A DNA stretch of 62,843 nucleotides from assembly GCA_009921265.1 (NCBI GenBank), contig RFYV01000011.1, positions 1 through 62,843 on the forward strand, read 5' to 3'. Shown piece by piece: positions 51,947-62,557 of this stretch. Position 1 is the stretch's first letter; every line of letters begins with the position of its first letter. This DNA comes from Betaproteobacteria bacterium (GTDB taxonomy: Bacteria; Pseudomonadota; Gammaproteobacteria; Burkholderiales; Burkholderiaceae_C). Position numbers and translations under genes: made by a program. The notes beneath the pieces are model-generated. The model had not been told where the DNA came from, did not search any database, and saw only the letters and a list, made by a program, of their open reading frames with translations.

Positions 51947-53323
51947 TTAAAACAAATGAGATAAGGCGATTGTCGCAACATCCTCGCCGTGTTCTTGTAC
52001 AAAATGACCCGCATGCGTCAACACATGAGGTGGCGGACATCCTTTGATTTGAGTTTGTAAATCACGCATGATGGGTTCACCCAACACAGGATCTGCTTGA
52101 CCAATGACCATGCACGAGCGACCTGTCCATTGATTTCTCCAAAACGCTTGCGCCATGCGCGATACCGCTGCGCCTTCTGAGTTTGAAAACTCAGGCACCA
52201 TGGGTGGGAAAGCTTGCAACGCTGCACGGTGGCCCGCATCCACAAAGGGGGCGTTGTAGGTGTCGGCCTCCTGTTGGGTCATCTGCGGATTAGCCCTCAT
52301 CAACAAGCGCCCCACGTCAAAATTTGGTTTATGTGCGCACATAGTCCGCCAAGCCACAAAACCGTCGGATAAGGGCTTTTCACCCGTTGCCAAGGTGGTA
52401 TTCATCACCAGCAAGGCATCGTAGCGATGAGGCGCTTCCATCGGCAAGGTCAAACCCAATAAGCCGCCCCAATCTTGCACCACCAAATGAATATGCTTTA
52501 AATCAATACGCTCGATCAGTTCAAGCAACACCTGTCGATGCCAATCGAAGGTATGCACCGATACTTTTTTGGGCTTATCGCTTTTTCCAAATCCTGGCAA
52601 ATCGGGCGCAATCACACGATGTCCTCGTTTTAAAAACAGAGGAATCATTTTTCGATACAAATAACTCCACGCAGGGTTTCCGTGCAAACACAACCATGTC
52701 ACGGCCGCATCGGGCGGCCCCTCGTCAAGATAATGAATTCGAATGCCGTTAAGGGCAGGCAAATCATTTACATAATGACCCGCCCATGGGTAATCTGGGA
52801 TCTGCTCAAAAGCCGAGTCAGGCGTGCGCACGCAATCGTCTCTTAAACGCATGGTCTGCGCTTTATTTTTATGATCGATCCGTTGTTGACTAAAAAAATC
52901 TTTCATCACTTGCGCGCACGGCTCGGCCAGAACACCCGACACAAGCTTTGTTTGATGATTGAGTTTGTCATTGGAAAAAAGATCCACCACCGAACCCGCA
53001 GCACCAGTTTTCGGTTCATGCGCACCATAAACCAAACGTCGAATACGCGCATTCATGATGGCACCCGCGCACATCGCACACGGTTCAAGCGTCACATACA
53101 TTTCGCATTCGTCCAATCGATAATTGCCCAACTGCTGAGCCGCCATTCGCAAGGCTTCCATTTCTGCATGGGCAGTCGGGTCGTAATGGTGAAGGGTTGA
53201 ATTGTGCGCACGTGCAATCACCACTCCCTCATGAACCACCACAGCACCCACGGGCACCTCTGCCCTACTCGCCCCCTGCTTGGCAGATAAAAGCGCTTCA
53301 GTCATCCATGCCTCATCACTCAT
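51947..53323 (-). CDS. tadA: fusion of tRNA adenosine deaminase TadA and haloalkane-dehalogenase-like hydrolase
   Basis: 458 aa. Residues 1-155 are TadA, which makes inosine at the wobble base of tRNA-Arg(ACG): zinc/proton site His52-Ala-Glu54 and PCAMC (81-85) are intact. From about residue 175 a complete alpha/beta hydrolase follows, with HGNPAWSYLYRK (halide-type Asn216), DLPGFGKSDKP, nucleophile Asp284-Trp285 in VVQDWGG, Asp411 and His440 in HAGHFVQE: the full dehalogenase set. One uninterrupted frame joins both. Start ATG 53323 overlaps the paiB stop (ATGA). Whether the fusion is processed or both activities are used is unknown. Confidence 0.9.
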   Translation of the reverse strand: MSDEAWMTEALLSAKQGASRAEVPVGAVVVHEGVVIARAHNSTLHHYDPTAHAEMEALRMAAQQLGNYRLDECEMYVTLEPCAMCAGAIMNARIRRLVYGAHEPKTGAAGSVVDLFSNDKLNHQTKLVSGVLAEPCAQVMKDFFSQQRIDHKNKAQTMRLRDDCVRTPDSAFEQIPDYPWAGHYVNDLPALNGIRIHYLDEGPPDAAVTWLCLHGNPAWSYLYRKMIPLFLKRGHRVIAPDLPGFGKSDKPKKVSVHTFDWHRQVLLELIERIDLKHIHLVVQDWGGLLGLTLPMEAPHRYDALLVMNTTLATGEKPLSDGFVAWRTMCAHKPNFDVGRLLMRANPQMTQQEADTYNAPFVDAGHRAALQAFPPMVPEFSNSEGAAVSRMAQAFWRNQWTGRSCMVIGQADPVLGEPIMRDLQTQIKGCPPPHVLTHAGHFVQEHGEDVATIALSHLF

Positions 53324-53931
53324 GCATACAACCCCAAGCGAGTCATCCATTGCGCCAATTGCTTTTCTTGCTCATTGCCACTGGCATAGGCTTTATACAT
53401 CGCTTCATGCGATTCAGGTCGGTGTTGATTGAGTTTGACCTTGCATTGAACGTCCAACAATTCCAATTCAAACGCAGTAATACCGTTCAACATTTTTTCG
53501 GTGTAATCATGAGACAAAGAACGCCATTGCGCCGCATAAGGGGCATCGTGATCAGCAATCAATTGCTTCAACAACGCGTCCTTGGCCTCCGCCCCTTCCA
53601 GTATGCGCGCCCTTACCTTGGCATGCACAGTTAAATAATTCCAAGTTGGTACTCGAACCAAATCGGGATAAACACGCGTAGACATAAATGCTTGCGGCCC
53701 CGTAAAAATAGCCAAGGCTTCGGGGCGTTGAGTTAAATATTTCCAATGCGGATTGGGTTTAGCGCAATGGCCCAGCAACACAAACTCTGGGTCTTTTTTG
53801 TCTAACTTAAGAGGCAATGCAGTAACAAACGGAAAACCTTCATTGTTATTAGAAATCAACTGCGCTAACGGATGCTCGTGCATCAATGTATGCGCATGTT
53901 CGGGCTTATTGAATTGCGGGGGTAAATACAT
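53320..53931 (-). CDS. PaiB-like FMN-binding negative transcriptional regulator
   Basis: 203-aa split-barrel flavin-binding protein of the PaiB family. It begins MYLPPQFNKPEHAH, and TALPLKLD, GHCAKPNPHWKYL and RVPTWNYLTVHAKVRARIL are typical. The longer frame starts upstream at 53982, but MYLPP is the conserved beginning. PaiB was linked to repression in Bacillus; the function here is unknown. Its stop overlaps tadA. Confidence 0.9.
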   Translation of the reverse strand: MYLPPQFNKPEHAHTLMHEHPLAQLISNNNEGFPFVTALPLKLDKKDPEFVLLGHCAKPNPHWKYLTQRPEALAIFTGPQAFMSTRVYPDLVRVPTWNYLTVHAKVRARILEGAEAKDALLKQLIADHDAPYAAQWRSLSHDYTEKMLNGITAFELELLDVQCKVKLNQHRPESHEAMYKAYASGNEQEKQLAQWMTRLGLYA

Positions 53932-53978
53932 TTTGAACCTCGACTCAGGTAAAAACGAAACTGTAACCCAAGTGCAAC

Positions 53979-54650
53979 TCAATGAATCTGAAAATGCAGC
54001 AAACGCCCCCTGTAGGGCGACATATCGTGCAATGGCGCCACAATTTGACTTTCATGGCAGATGTAGCCGATGGCTTTCATGCTTTGCATAAACGCCGAAC
54101 GGTTGCTTCGATTGGGGTCAACAATCAAAACCGTGCAATGCATATTGGCGTGACGACCAATAAATGCGGCCAATTGCCCAGGTTGATCGCGCTCATACAA
54201 CACATCACTGCCAATGATTAAATCAAATTTACCCAAATCCAAATTGCTTCTGGCCCAATGCCCTGTTTGGTATTTCATATCCAACAGATGATTGAGTTGA
54301 GTGTTTTTTTGTAAAAATGTTTGAGTTAAGGGGTGACAGTCTGAAGCGGTGATGTCGATATCTCTGCGGTGCAATACCAAACTGGCCAAACCGAGTCCAC
54401 AACCGATTTCTAATACACGTTGATTCTGAAATTGCCATGTTTGCATCAAATCGGCCATTTTTTGCGCTGACGGCCAAACCAATCCAAACAAGGGCCAAGT
54501 GGCAGAAGATATACCTTGTGCTGAGGCCAAGCCCCACGGATCAAAAAACTGTTGGTTGTTGAGAAGCGATCGAATTTGCAGAGAATCGCCTCCTTCCACA
54601 GCGACTTCGGTTTGCTTAACCGAATAGCCGAGGGCTATGGAATCGGTCAA
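53979..54650 (-). CDS. class I SAM-dependent methyltransferase (protein methyltransferase-like)
   Basis: 223-aa methyltransferase: [18 protein letters not shown] motif [28 protein letters not shown] and [18 protein letters not shown] resemble the Nnt1/lysine-methyltransferase group. The only early start is TTG at 54650, overlapping the infA stop as TTGA; a GTG 16 codons later is an alternative. Substrate unknown. Confidence 0.86.
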   Translation of the reverse strand: MTDSIALGYSVKQTEVAVEGGDSLQIRSLLNNQQFFDPWGLASAQGISSATWPLFGLVWPSAQKMADLMQTWQFQNQRVLEIGCGLGLASLVLHRRDIDITASDCHPLTQTFLQKNTQLNHLLDMKYQTGHWARSNLDLGKFDLIIGSDVLYERDQPGQLAAFIGRHANMHCTVLIVDPNRSNRSAFMQSMKAIGYICHESQIVAPLHDMSPYRGRLLHFQIH

Positions 54651-54904
54651 TAGCGGCGCCGAGCTGCTGGGCCGGGGCCTTTACCTTCAATATGTCTAAA
54701 AGTGATGCGTCCCTTGGTCATGTCGTAGGGGGACAATTCGAGTGTGACTTTATCGCCCGCCAAAATGCGGATGTGATGCATGCGCATCTTGCCTGCGGTA
54801 TAGGCAATCAGGCCGTGGCCGTTTTCTAGTGTGACGCGGTAACGTGAGTCGGGCAGAACCTCATTAACGACGCCCTTCATCTCTAACATTTCTTCTTTTG
54901 ACAT
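54647..54904 (-). CDS. infA: translation initiation factor IF-1
   Basis: 85-aa OB-fold factor that binds the ribosomal A site during initiation. [40 protein letters not shown] and [15 protein letters not shown] are clear. The frame stays open for 33 codons upstream (to 55003), but ATG 54904 is the family start. The leader carries a small hairpin ATCACC-N5-GGTGAT (54977-54993). Basic C-terminal tail GPAARRRY. Confidence 0.95.
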   Translation of the reverse strand: MSKEEMLEMKGVVNEVLPDSRYRVTLENGHGLIAYTAGKMRMHHIRILAGDKVTLELSPYDMTKGRITFRHIEGKGPGPAARRRY

Positions 54905-55079
54905 GTGTAGCAATAACCTTTTGATGGTACCAACCCAAAGCGGGGCATTAATCAAGAAGGGAGGGAGATGGAGGCTATCACCGATCAGGTGATGGTCGCA
55001 CAACTGCTACACAGCTTGAGATTGAAGTAACGAGTTTACCATCTTGGTCTGAGAGAGGCTAAACGGGCTCAAAATTTAA

Positions 55080-55697
55080 CTATTTGAAAAATCTTGGAAA
55101 CCCAAACCACTCTTGAATCGCCGGATGTTGCCATTGATGAACGACATATCGTACAAGTTGATTAGGCACTTCATCACCATTCACTACGAGACGATTGAGC
55201 ATCACAGCCAAATCAACATCTGCAATACTCCAGTCCTTAAAAATACTCAAGCGCCCGTGATGCAAAAGCGAACTTGCAATCGCAAAAAGTTTTTCAGCTG
55301 CCTCTCTACCAAGATTTGTTAAGGGTTGATCAGAGGGCCTTTGAAAAATGACTTCAGTAGGCCGCTCTTCACGCAAAGCCACCAAATCACTTCGAAGCCA
55401 TGCTTGAATTTGTCGTGCTCTTGCAAGCTCGCGCATATCGCCAGGATAAAGGCGCGGCGAAGGACACATTTCCTCGACATATTCAGTGATAGCGGATGAC
55501 TCCGTTAAAGAAAAATCACCATCATTAAGCGTTGGAACGCGATTTGTAAGCGAAGCCGTTGAAAAATCAGTCGGTCTATTTTCTTTCGAGTCAATATGAA
55601 TAGTTCTCAAATCAAAGTTTAACTTCTTCACTTTTAATGCGACAAATGCAGACATCGCATAAGGCGATAGAAAATTAGAATCAACAAATAGAAGCAT
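55080..55697 (-). CDS. glutathione S-transferase (YfcF-like)
   Basis: About 205 aa. The thioredoxin half reads [18 protein letters not shown] (Ser in LSPYA), [20 protein letters not shown]; the helical half has [16 protein letters not shown]. It resembles YfcF-type GSTs. The frame opens at ATG 55706, but GGAGG (55707-55711 on this strand) abuts that ATG; the ATG at 55697 is nine bases away and fits better. It overlaps the extended end of guaA, and may have arrived as a recent neighbour. Confidence 0.85.
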   Translation of the reverse strand: MLLFVDSNFLSPYAMSAFVALKVKKLNFDLRTIHIDSKENRPTDFSTASLTNRVPTLNDGDFSLTESSAITEYVEEMCPSPRLYPGDMRELARARQIQAWLRSDLVALREERPTEVIFQRPSDQPLTNLGREAAEKLFAIASSLLHHGRLSIFKDWSIADVDLAVMLNRLVVNGDEVPNQLVRYVVHQWQHPAIQEWFGFPRFFK

Positions 55698-57345
55698 CAA
55701 ATTCATCCTCCAACCTAGCGATTAAAAAATCCCACTCTATCGTCGCAGGCGGTTTACTCGACACATCATATGTTACTCGATTAATTCCTCTCACCTCATT
55801 GATAATGCGACTCGACACTTTCTTCAACAACGCATATGGCAACTCGGCCCAATCGGCCGTCATGAAGTCACTCGTTTGCACCGCACGCAAAGCCACCACG
55901 TAGTCATAGGTTCTGCCGTCGCCCATCACACCCACACTCTTCACAGGTAAAAAAACTGTAAACGCTTGGCTGGTTAAGTCATACCAACTCTTGCCCGTCG
56001 CTTCATCTTTGAAGTGATGAAGTTCTTGAATAAAAATATCATCTGCACGACGCAACAAATCTGCATATTCCTTTTTAACTTCGCCCAAAATTCGAACACC
56101 AAGTCCTGGTCCAGGAAACGGATGTCTGTACACCATCCCATGCGTCAACCCCAAAGCAACACCGAGTTCACGCACTTCATCTTTAAACAAATCACGCAAA
56201 GGCTCTAGCAATTGCAAGCCCAGTTGCTCGGGTAAGCCGCCCACGTTGTGATGACTCTTGATGGTGACTGCTTTTTTGCTTTTACCGCCACCGCTTTCAA
56301 TCACATCCGGATAAATAGTGCCTTGCGCCAAAAATGTTGCGCCCTTGTGGCCTTCGTTGCCCGCTTTGAGTTTGGCTGCTTCGGCTTTAAACACATCCAC
56401 AAACAAACCACCAATGATTTTTCGTTTGGCCTCGGGCTCACTCACGCCTGCGAGTTTGCCCAAAAATAAATCGCTTGCATCCACACGAATCACTCGCGCG
56501 TGCAAACGATTGGCAAACATCTCCATCACCATATCGCCTTCATTGAGACGCAACAATCCGTGATCAACAAAAACACAAGTGAGTTGATTACCAATGGCGC
56601 GATGAATCAACGCAGCAGCCACCGATGAATCCACACCGCCTGACAATCCCAAGATTACTTCTTGTGTACCGACTTGTTGTTTGATTTTTTCAACGGCTTC
56701 GGTGATGTAGTCGCCCATGATCCAATCGGGCTTGGCCTTACAAATATCCAAAACAAAACGATTGAGCACCGCTTGCCCTTGCAAAGTGTGCGTCACTTCA
56801 GGGTGAAACTGCAGCGCATAAAAATGTCGCGCTTCATCGGCCATGCCGGCAATGGGGCAACTCGGGGTACTTGCCATCAACTTAAAGCCTTGGGGCATCT
56901 GCGTTACTTTGTCGCCGTGACTCATCCACACTTTGAGCATGCCGTGTCCCTGCTCGGTGGTGAAGTCTGCAATGTTTTTAAGTAATGCCGTATGACCATG
57001 CGCACGCACTTCGGCGTAACCGAATTCGCGCTGATGCCCGCTTTCAACTTTGCCACCCAATTGTTGCGCCATGGTTTGCATGCCATAACAAATACCCAGC
57101 ACAGGCACGCCCAATGTAAAAACAGATACGGGCGCGTTGTCTGTGGATTCTTCATACACACTCGCATGACTACCCGACAAAACAATGCCTTTAAGCTTTC
57201 CATCACTCGCATAGGACTTGAGCCATTCATCGCTCACATCGCATGGATGAACTTCGCAATACACGTGCGCTTCGCGCACACGACGCGCAATCAATTGCGT
57301 CACTTGTGAACCAAAATCGAGAATGAGAATTTTTTGATGGTGCAT
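55681..57345 (-). CDS. guaA: GMP synthase (glutamine-hydrolysing), with C-terminal extension
   Basis: Converts XMP to GMP. Class I glutaminase with Cys86 in GICYGMQTM and [10 protein letters not shown]-loop [12 protein letters not shown]; dimerisation part [15 protein letters not shown]. Homologs normally end at PPATIEWE. Here the frame runs on after PPATIEWD for another 15 residues ([15 protein letters not shown]) into the GST gene. [14 protein letters not shown] (57345) is the real start; five further upstream codons are open. 554 aa. Confidence 0.95.
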   Translation of the reverse strand: MHHQKILILDFGSQVTQLIARRVREAHVYCEVHPCDVSDEWLKSYASDGKLKGIVLSGSHASVYEESTDNAPVSVFTLGVPVLGICYGMQTMAQQLGGKVESGHQREFGYAEVRAHGHTALLKNIADFTTEQGHGMLKVWMSHGDKVTQMPQGFKLMASTPSCPIAGMADEARHFYALQFHPEVTHTLQGQAVLNRFVLDICKAKPDWIMGDYITEAVEKIKQQVGTQEVILGLSGGVDSSVAAALIHRAIGNQLTCVFVDHGLLRLNEGDMVMEMFANRLHARVIRVDASDLFLGKLAGVSEPEAKRKIIGGLFVDVFKAEAAKLKAGNEGHKGATFLAQGTIYPDVIESGGGKSKKAVTIKSHHNVGGLPEQLGLQLLEPLRDLFKDEVRELGVALGLTHGMVYRHPFPGPGLGVRILGEVKKEYADLLRRADDIFIQELHHFKDEATGKSWYDLTSQAFTVFLPVKSVGVMGDGRTYDYVVALRAVQTSDFMTADWAELPYALLKKVSSRIINEVRGINRVTYDVSSKPPATIEWDFLIARLEDEFDASIC

Positions 57346-57376
57346 AAAACAAAAAGCCAAGAAAGTTTCTTGGCTT
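57346..57376 (-). terminator. intrinsic terminator after guaB
   Basis: On the minus strand AAGCCAAGAAA and TTTCTTGGCTT (57376-57366 and 57364-57354) are perfect complements separated by one base, so a 9-10 bp stem with a small loop forms, followed by a T-rich run (TTTTTGTTTT). It sits between guaB and guaA and ends directly before the guaA ATG, so it may partly uncouple the two genes. Confidence 0.8.
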
Positions 57377-57410
57377 GATTGTCGCAGAGTCGAAACCCCA
57401 TGGATGAGGC

Positions 57411-58997
<1,587 letters not shown>

Positions 58998-59006
58998 TAA
59001 AATTCA

Positions 59007-60764
59007 ATGTTGCAGTCCAACTCTCTTGATAATAAAAATCGAAAGGACCCCGTAAGCGGTCGGCAGCTGACCAAGGCCAAATTAGCCCAAAGGGGGTTGA
59101 TCATCAGCGTTGTTATCTTAGCGCTATTTTATTTTTTAAACAATCTCATACCCATCAGCAAATACAACATTTGGACCGCAATTGCTATTTTTACAATTTA
59201 TTTAGCCACATTTTTGGGGTTGAAAATTGATTGGGCTCTGAATTTCGCCATTTTTGTGTTGATGATTTTTTTAACAAACCTCATTGCAGAAACAGGTAGC
59301 GTCAACTCCACAGCCATGATTTGGCTTTGTATTATTCTCACCGCCACCGTATTACTTCAAGGTTGGCGGGCCGCCGTTTCATGGTTTTTTGTCATGGTTG
59401 CAATTGGTGTTTTGTTAATGGAACTTGCACATCGCTCTGTGATTTCTGCACGGGTTGCCGTCGATCATCCCATGGTGATTTGGAGCTTGATTAATTACAT
59501 TTTGGCGATCGGCTCCTTGATGTTAATTATTGTGTTCTACGACACATCACACCGCAGTCGCATTCAAACGCTCAAAGAACGATCAGAAAGTCTTAGCGAT
59601 ATGCAACTGGCTATTACTAAAGCGCAAGCCCACAAGGATGATTTGATTGCGTCCGTCGGCCATGAACTCAGAACGCCCATGAATGCGATATTAGGTCTGA
59701 ATGAAATATTAAAAGATGAATTAAAAAACGAACACGCTGATATTGAAATTGTGAATCACATTCGACAATCTACTGAACAATTGCTCCATATCGTTGATGA
59801 TGTTTTAGATTATTCCTCTGTGCAAGCAGGACGACTCAAAATACAACCGCAAGATTTTCATCTACACCAATGCATCGACGCGATTTTTCATCGAATTAAA
59901 AAAAAATATGAACATCTGGGCATTGCATTCGACATTCATCTAGACGAAAAGTTACCAGCGTATGTTCATGGAGATCCCAAAAGATTACAGCAAATCATTC
60001 GAAATTTATTAGACACCTTTATGGGCTTTTCAATGGAAGGCCGCATACAACTCGAATGCGAATTACGAGACGGTGAGATTTTTTTCTTAATTACAAACCA
60101 GGATATCAATTTATCAAGCGCACAATTTGAATTGGCTCATTCAATTATTAACCAACATCGGGCTACTCACAACGCAAACAATGAGCGTAAAAATTTGGGC
60201 GATACAGGAATGGGACTCACTATTAGCGCGGCCTTGATTCATTTACTCAAAGGTCGACTTGGAATTAAAAAACGAACTGGAAAAGGAACCGAGTTTTGCT
60301 TTTATGTGCCATTGCCCGAAGTGCAATGGGTAGAAACCTCCGCACCCCTTGCATTGAACAAACAATGGATCGACCTCCAAATTTTAGTCGTCGACGACAA
60401 TGCCGTTAACCTTTTAATCGTTAAAAAAATGATTGCCGATCTTTGGCCAACCGCCCTATTACACCAAGTAACCACAGGACAGGAGGGTTTAGACATCATC
60501 GGCAAGCAAGCCATTGACTTGATACTGACTGATTTGATGATGCCTGATATGGATGGAATAGGCTTTACCAACGCCGTTCGTTCTTTGATGGCACACAACC
60601 CTGTACCCATCATCGCCTTAACAGCAAGCACAAATCCAATTGACGAAGATATGGCGTTGCAAGCGGGTATGAATGCAGTGATCCATAAGCCTGTAGATAA
60701 AACAGTTCTATCCCAAACTATTCAATACTGGCTCACCATGTCCGAGAAAAAAAGCTTGTCATGA
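59007..60764 (+). CDS. hybrid histidine kinase with intact H-box but degenerate ATPase domain
   Basis: 585 aa: about six membrane helices (residues 28-180) without a large periplasmic sensor, coiled linker, HisKA, HATPase-like and receiver domains. The H-box GHELRTPMNAILG (His219) is canonical. In the ATPase domain the N-box reads NLLDTFMGFS (N333; the second Asn is Thr337 and Lys is Gly), and the G1 box is NQDINL (364-369) in place of DTGIGI, so the adenine-binding Asp and both Gly are gone; the F-box is missing too. The G2 box GDTGMGLTIS remains. The receiver has DDNAVN, Asp509 and HKPVDK. It probably cannot bind ATP well. Stop overlaps the next kinase (ATGA). Confidence 0.92.
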   Translation: MLQSNSLDNKNRKDPVSGRQLTKAKLAQRGLIISVVILALFYFLNNLIPISKYNIWTAIAIFTIYLATFLGLKIDWALNFAIFVLMIFLTNLIAETGSVNSTAMIWLCIILTATVLLQGWRAAVSWFFVMVAIGVLLMELAHRSVISARVAVDHPMVIWSLINYILAIGSLMLIIVFYDTSHRSRIQTLKERSESLSDMQLAITKAQAHKDDLIASVGHELRTPMNAILGLNEILKDELKNEHADIEIVNHIRQSTEQLLHIVDDVLDYSSVQAGRLKIQPQDFHLHQCIDAIFHRIKKKYEHLGIAFDIHLDEKLPAYVHGDPKRLQQIIRNLLDTFMGFSMEGRIQLECELRDGEIFFLITNQDINLSSAQFELAHSIINQHRATHNANNERKNLGDTGMGLTISAALIHLLKGRLGIKKRTGKGTEFCFYVPLPEVQWVETSAPLALNKQWIDLQILVVDDNAVNLLIVKKMIADLWPTALLHQVTTGQEGLDIIGKQAIDLILTDLMMPDMDGIGFTNAVRSLMAHNPVPIIALTASTNPIDEDMALQAGMNAVIHKPVDKTVLSQTIQYWLTMSEKKSLS

Positions 60765-62557
60765 CCTCTAAAACCACATTTCAATTAGCACTCTTAAGGC
60801 GCCTCGAAAAATTTCTTGCAGCGCTTCCTGAGCGCTACAAAGATCGACAAGTTACGTTCACTTTTGTTTATTCCTTTTTAATCATTATTACGGTTTTAAA
60901 TGGCACAATATTTGAGCCTTATGCCTATGCCTTCGAAATTAATTTGGCCTATGTTATTTGCATGTTGTTAGGCTTGATTTATTTGCACTTTAATGGATCA
61001 TTAAGTATTTATATTCATCTGGTCACTTTTTTGGGAATGTCAAAAATTGTGATTAACGCTTGGACTAGCAATGGTATTTTTGCCCCCACTTGTGCTTGGT
61101 TGATAATTTTGCCCATTGCTCCTTTCTTTGTACTTAGTCGACGCGAAAGCTATATTTGGATGTGTATCAGTGTCGCTTTATTTTTTATCATGGCTTCTCT
61201 TACATGGCACGGTTATTTATATTCGGATTTTCAATATGGCTTGGAGTTCATGTCCATCGCATTTTCAGATTACTGCTTTTTAGCTTTAGCCTTGATGTCG
61301 CTTCCAATTGTTTACGATCAACTCAACAAATACACCTTGATTAAAAGTGAATTAAGAAATATTGAACTCGAAAAGCGTCAAAAAGAATTGCAAGAAACAA
61401 CTGCGAGTCGAGATAAGTTTATTTCTGCCATCAGTCATGCGTTGCGAACACTCATGAACGGTATTTTGGGATTTAATGACCTATTAAAAGAAAAGGTAGC
61501 AAGCAATCCTCGCGCTTTGCAAATCACGCAACAAACGCGTCAGTCGGCAGAGCACTTACTCACGGTCATCAATGATGTACTGGATTATTCTCAATTGCAA
61601 GCGGGAAAATTAAGAATCAACGTTGAGAATTTTCAGATCCGGCAAACCGTTGAAAACGCTTTTTTATTACACAAACCCAAAATCGAAAGTATGCGCTTCG
61701 CATATAGTTACGACATCAGCGACGTCGTACCCCAAGTCATCCGAGGCGACAAAAATCGAGTCATACAAATCTTAGTGAATTTAATCGGCAATGCCGTTAA
61801 ATTTACGCATCAAGGATCGGTTCATATTTTTGTTGAATGCAATTCAACCGAAATTCTATTTTCTGTGAGAGACACGGGTATCGGCATTGCGACCGAACAT
61901 TTTTCATCGATCTTTAAACGATTCAACCAAGCGAACGACGAAATTCAAGTTAGATACGGTGGAAGTGGGCTTGGGCTTTCTATCTGTCACAACTTGGTGC
62001 AACTGATGGGTGGCGAAATTGGCTTTGAAAGCGAATTGGGTAAAGGTTCACGCTTTTGGTTCAAACTGCCCCTCATTTCAGCCACCTCAGAGGATTTGTT
62101 TATTGCTTCTTTACGGCAAGACAATCTCATTCAAAATCGAACTATTCATATCATGATCGTTGACGACAATGCGGTGAATCGTCTCTTGCTCAAAAAAGTT
62201 TTGCAAAATTATTGTACGCATTGCTCACTGTATGAAGCAGACAACGGACAAAAAGCGTTGGAACTGTTTAAAAACAACCCGATCGACATGATCGTCATGG
62301 ACATGGTAATGCCAATCATGGATGGCGTCGAGTCTACACGAAGAATTCGACAAGACTTTTTAGAGCCCAAATGCCGCGTTCCTGTTTTGGGTCTCACAGC
62401 TAACGTCAACGCATCAGATGGAAATATTTTCATGCAAGCGGGTGCCAATGACATTATGTTTAAGCCCTTTGAAAAAGCCATCATGATCGAAAAGATTCAA
62501 CGTCTCATGTCAGAACACGCGCATTACACGGCCGCGTATAAATTCACCAAGTTTTAA
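60761..62557 (+). CDS. hybrid histidine kinase with intact ATPase domain but altered H-box
   Basis: 598 aa, same layout as its upstream neighbour and clearly a paralog: about six membrane helices, HisKA, HATPase and receiver. The H-box reads SHALRTLMNGILG: His226 is present, but the conserved Glu after it is Ala227 and the Pro is Leu. The ATPase domain is normal: NLIGNAVKFT (N340, N344), DTGIGI (Asp371), FKRFNQ and GGSGLGLSI. Receiver with DDNAVN, Asp514 and FKPFEKA. Loss of the Glu should weaken autophosphorylation, while the Thr of HxLRT used in phosphatase action is kept. Coupled to the first kinase by ATGA; its stop overlaps convergent rnfH. Confidence 0.93.
   Translation: MTSKTTFQLALLRRLEKFLAALPERYKDRQVTFTFVYSFLIIITVLNGTIFEPYAYAFEINLAYVICMLLGLIYLHFNGSLSIYIHLVTFLGMSKIVINAWTSNGIFAPTCAWLIILPIAPFFVLSRRESYIWMCISVALFFIMASLTWHGYLYSDFQYGLEFMSIAFSDYCFLALALMSLPIVYDQLNKYTLIKSELRNIELEKRQKELQETTASRDKFISAISHALRTLMNGILGFNDLLKEKVASNPRALQITQQTRQSAEHLLTVINDVLDYSQLQAGKLRINVENFQIRQTVENAFLLHKPKIESMRFAYSYDISDVVPQVIRGDKNRVIQILVNLIGNAVKFTHQGSVHIFVECNSTEILFSVRDTGIGIATEHFSSIFKRFNQANDEIQVRYGGSGLGLSICHNLVQLMGGEIGFESELGKGSRFWFKLPLISATSEDLFIASLRQDNLIQNRTIHIMIVDDNAVNRLLLKKVLQNYCTHCSLYEADNGQKALELFKNNPIDMIVMDMVMPIMDGVESTRRIRQDFLEPKCRVPVLGLTANVNASDGNIFMQAGANDIMFKPFEKAIMIEKIQRLMSEHAHYTAAYKFTKF

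Noticed and set aside
54977..54993. Hairpin in the infA leader as a riboswitch
   Set aside because: Only a 6-bp stem with a five-base loop; no known riboswitch pattern around it.
54904..55003. 33-residue N-terminal extension of IF-1
   Set aside because: IF-1 is strongly conserved in length and starts at MSKEEML; the upstream open frame is leader sequence.
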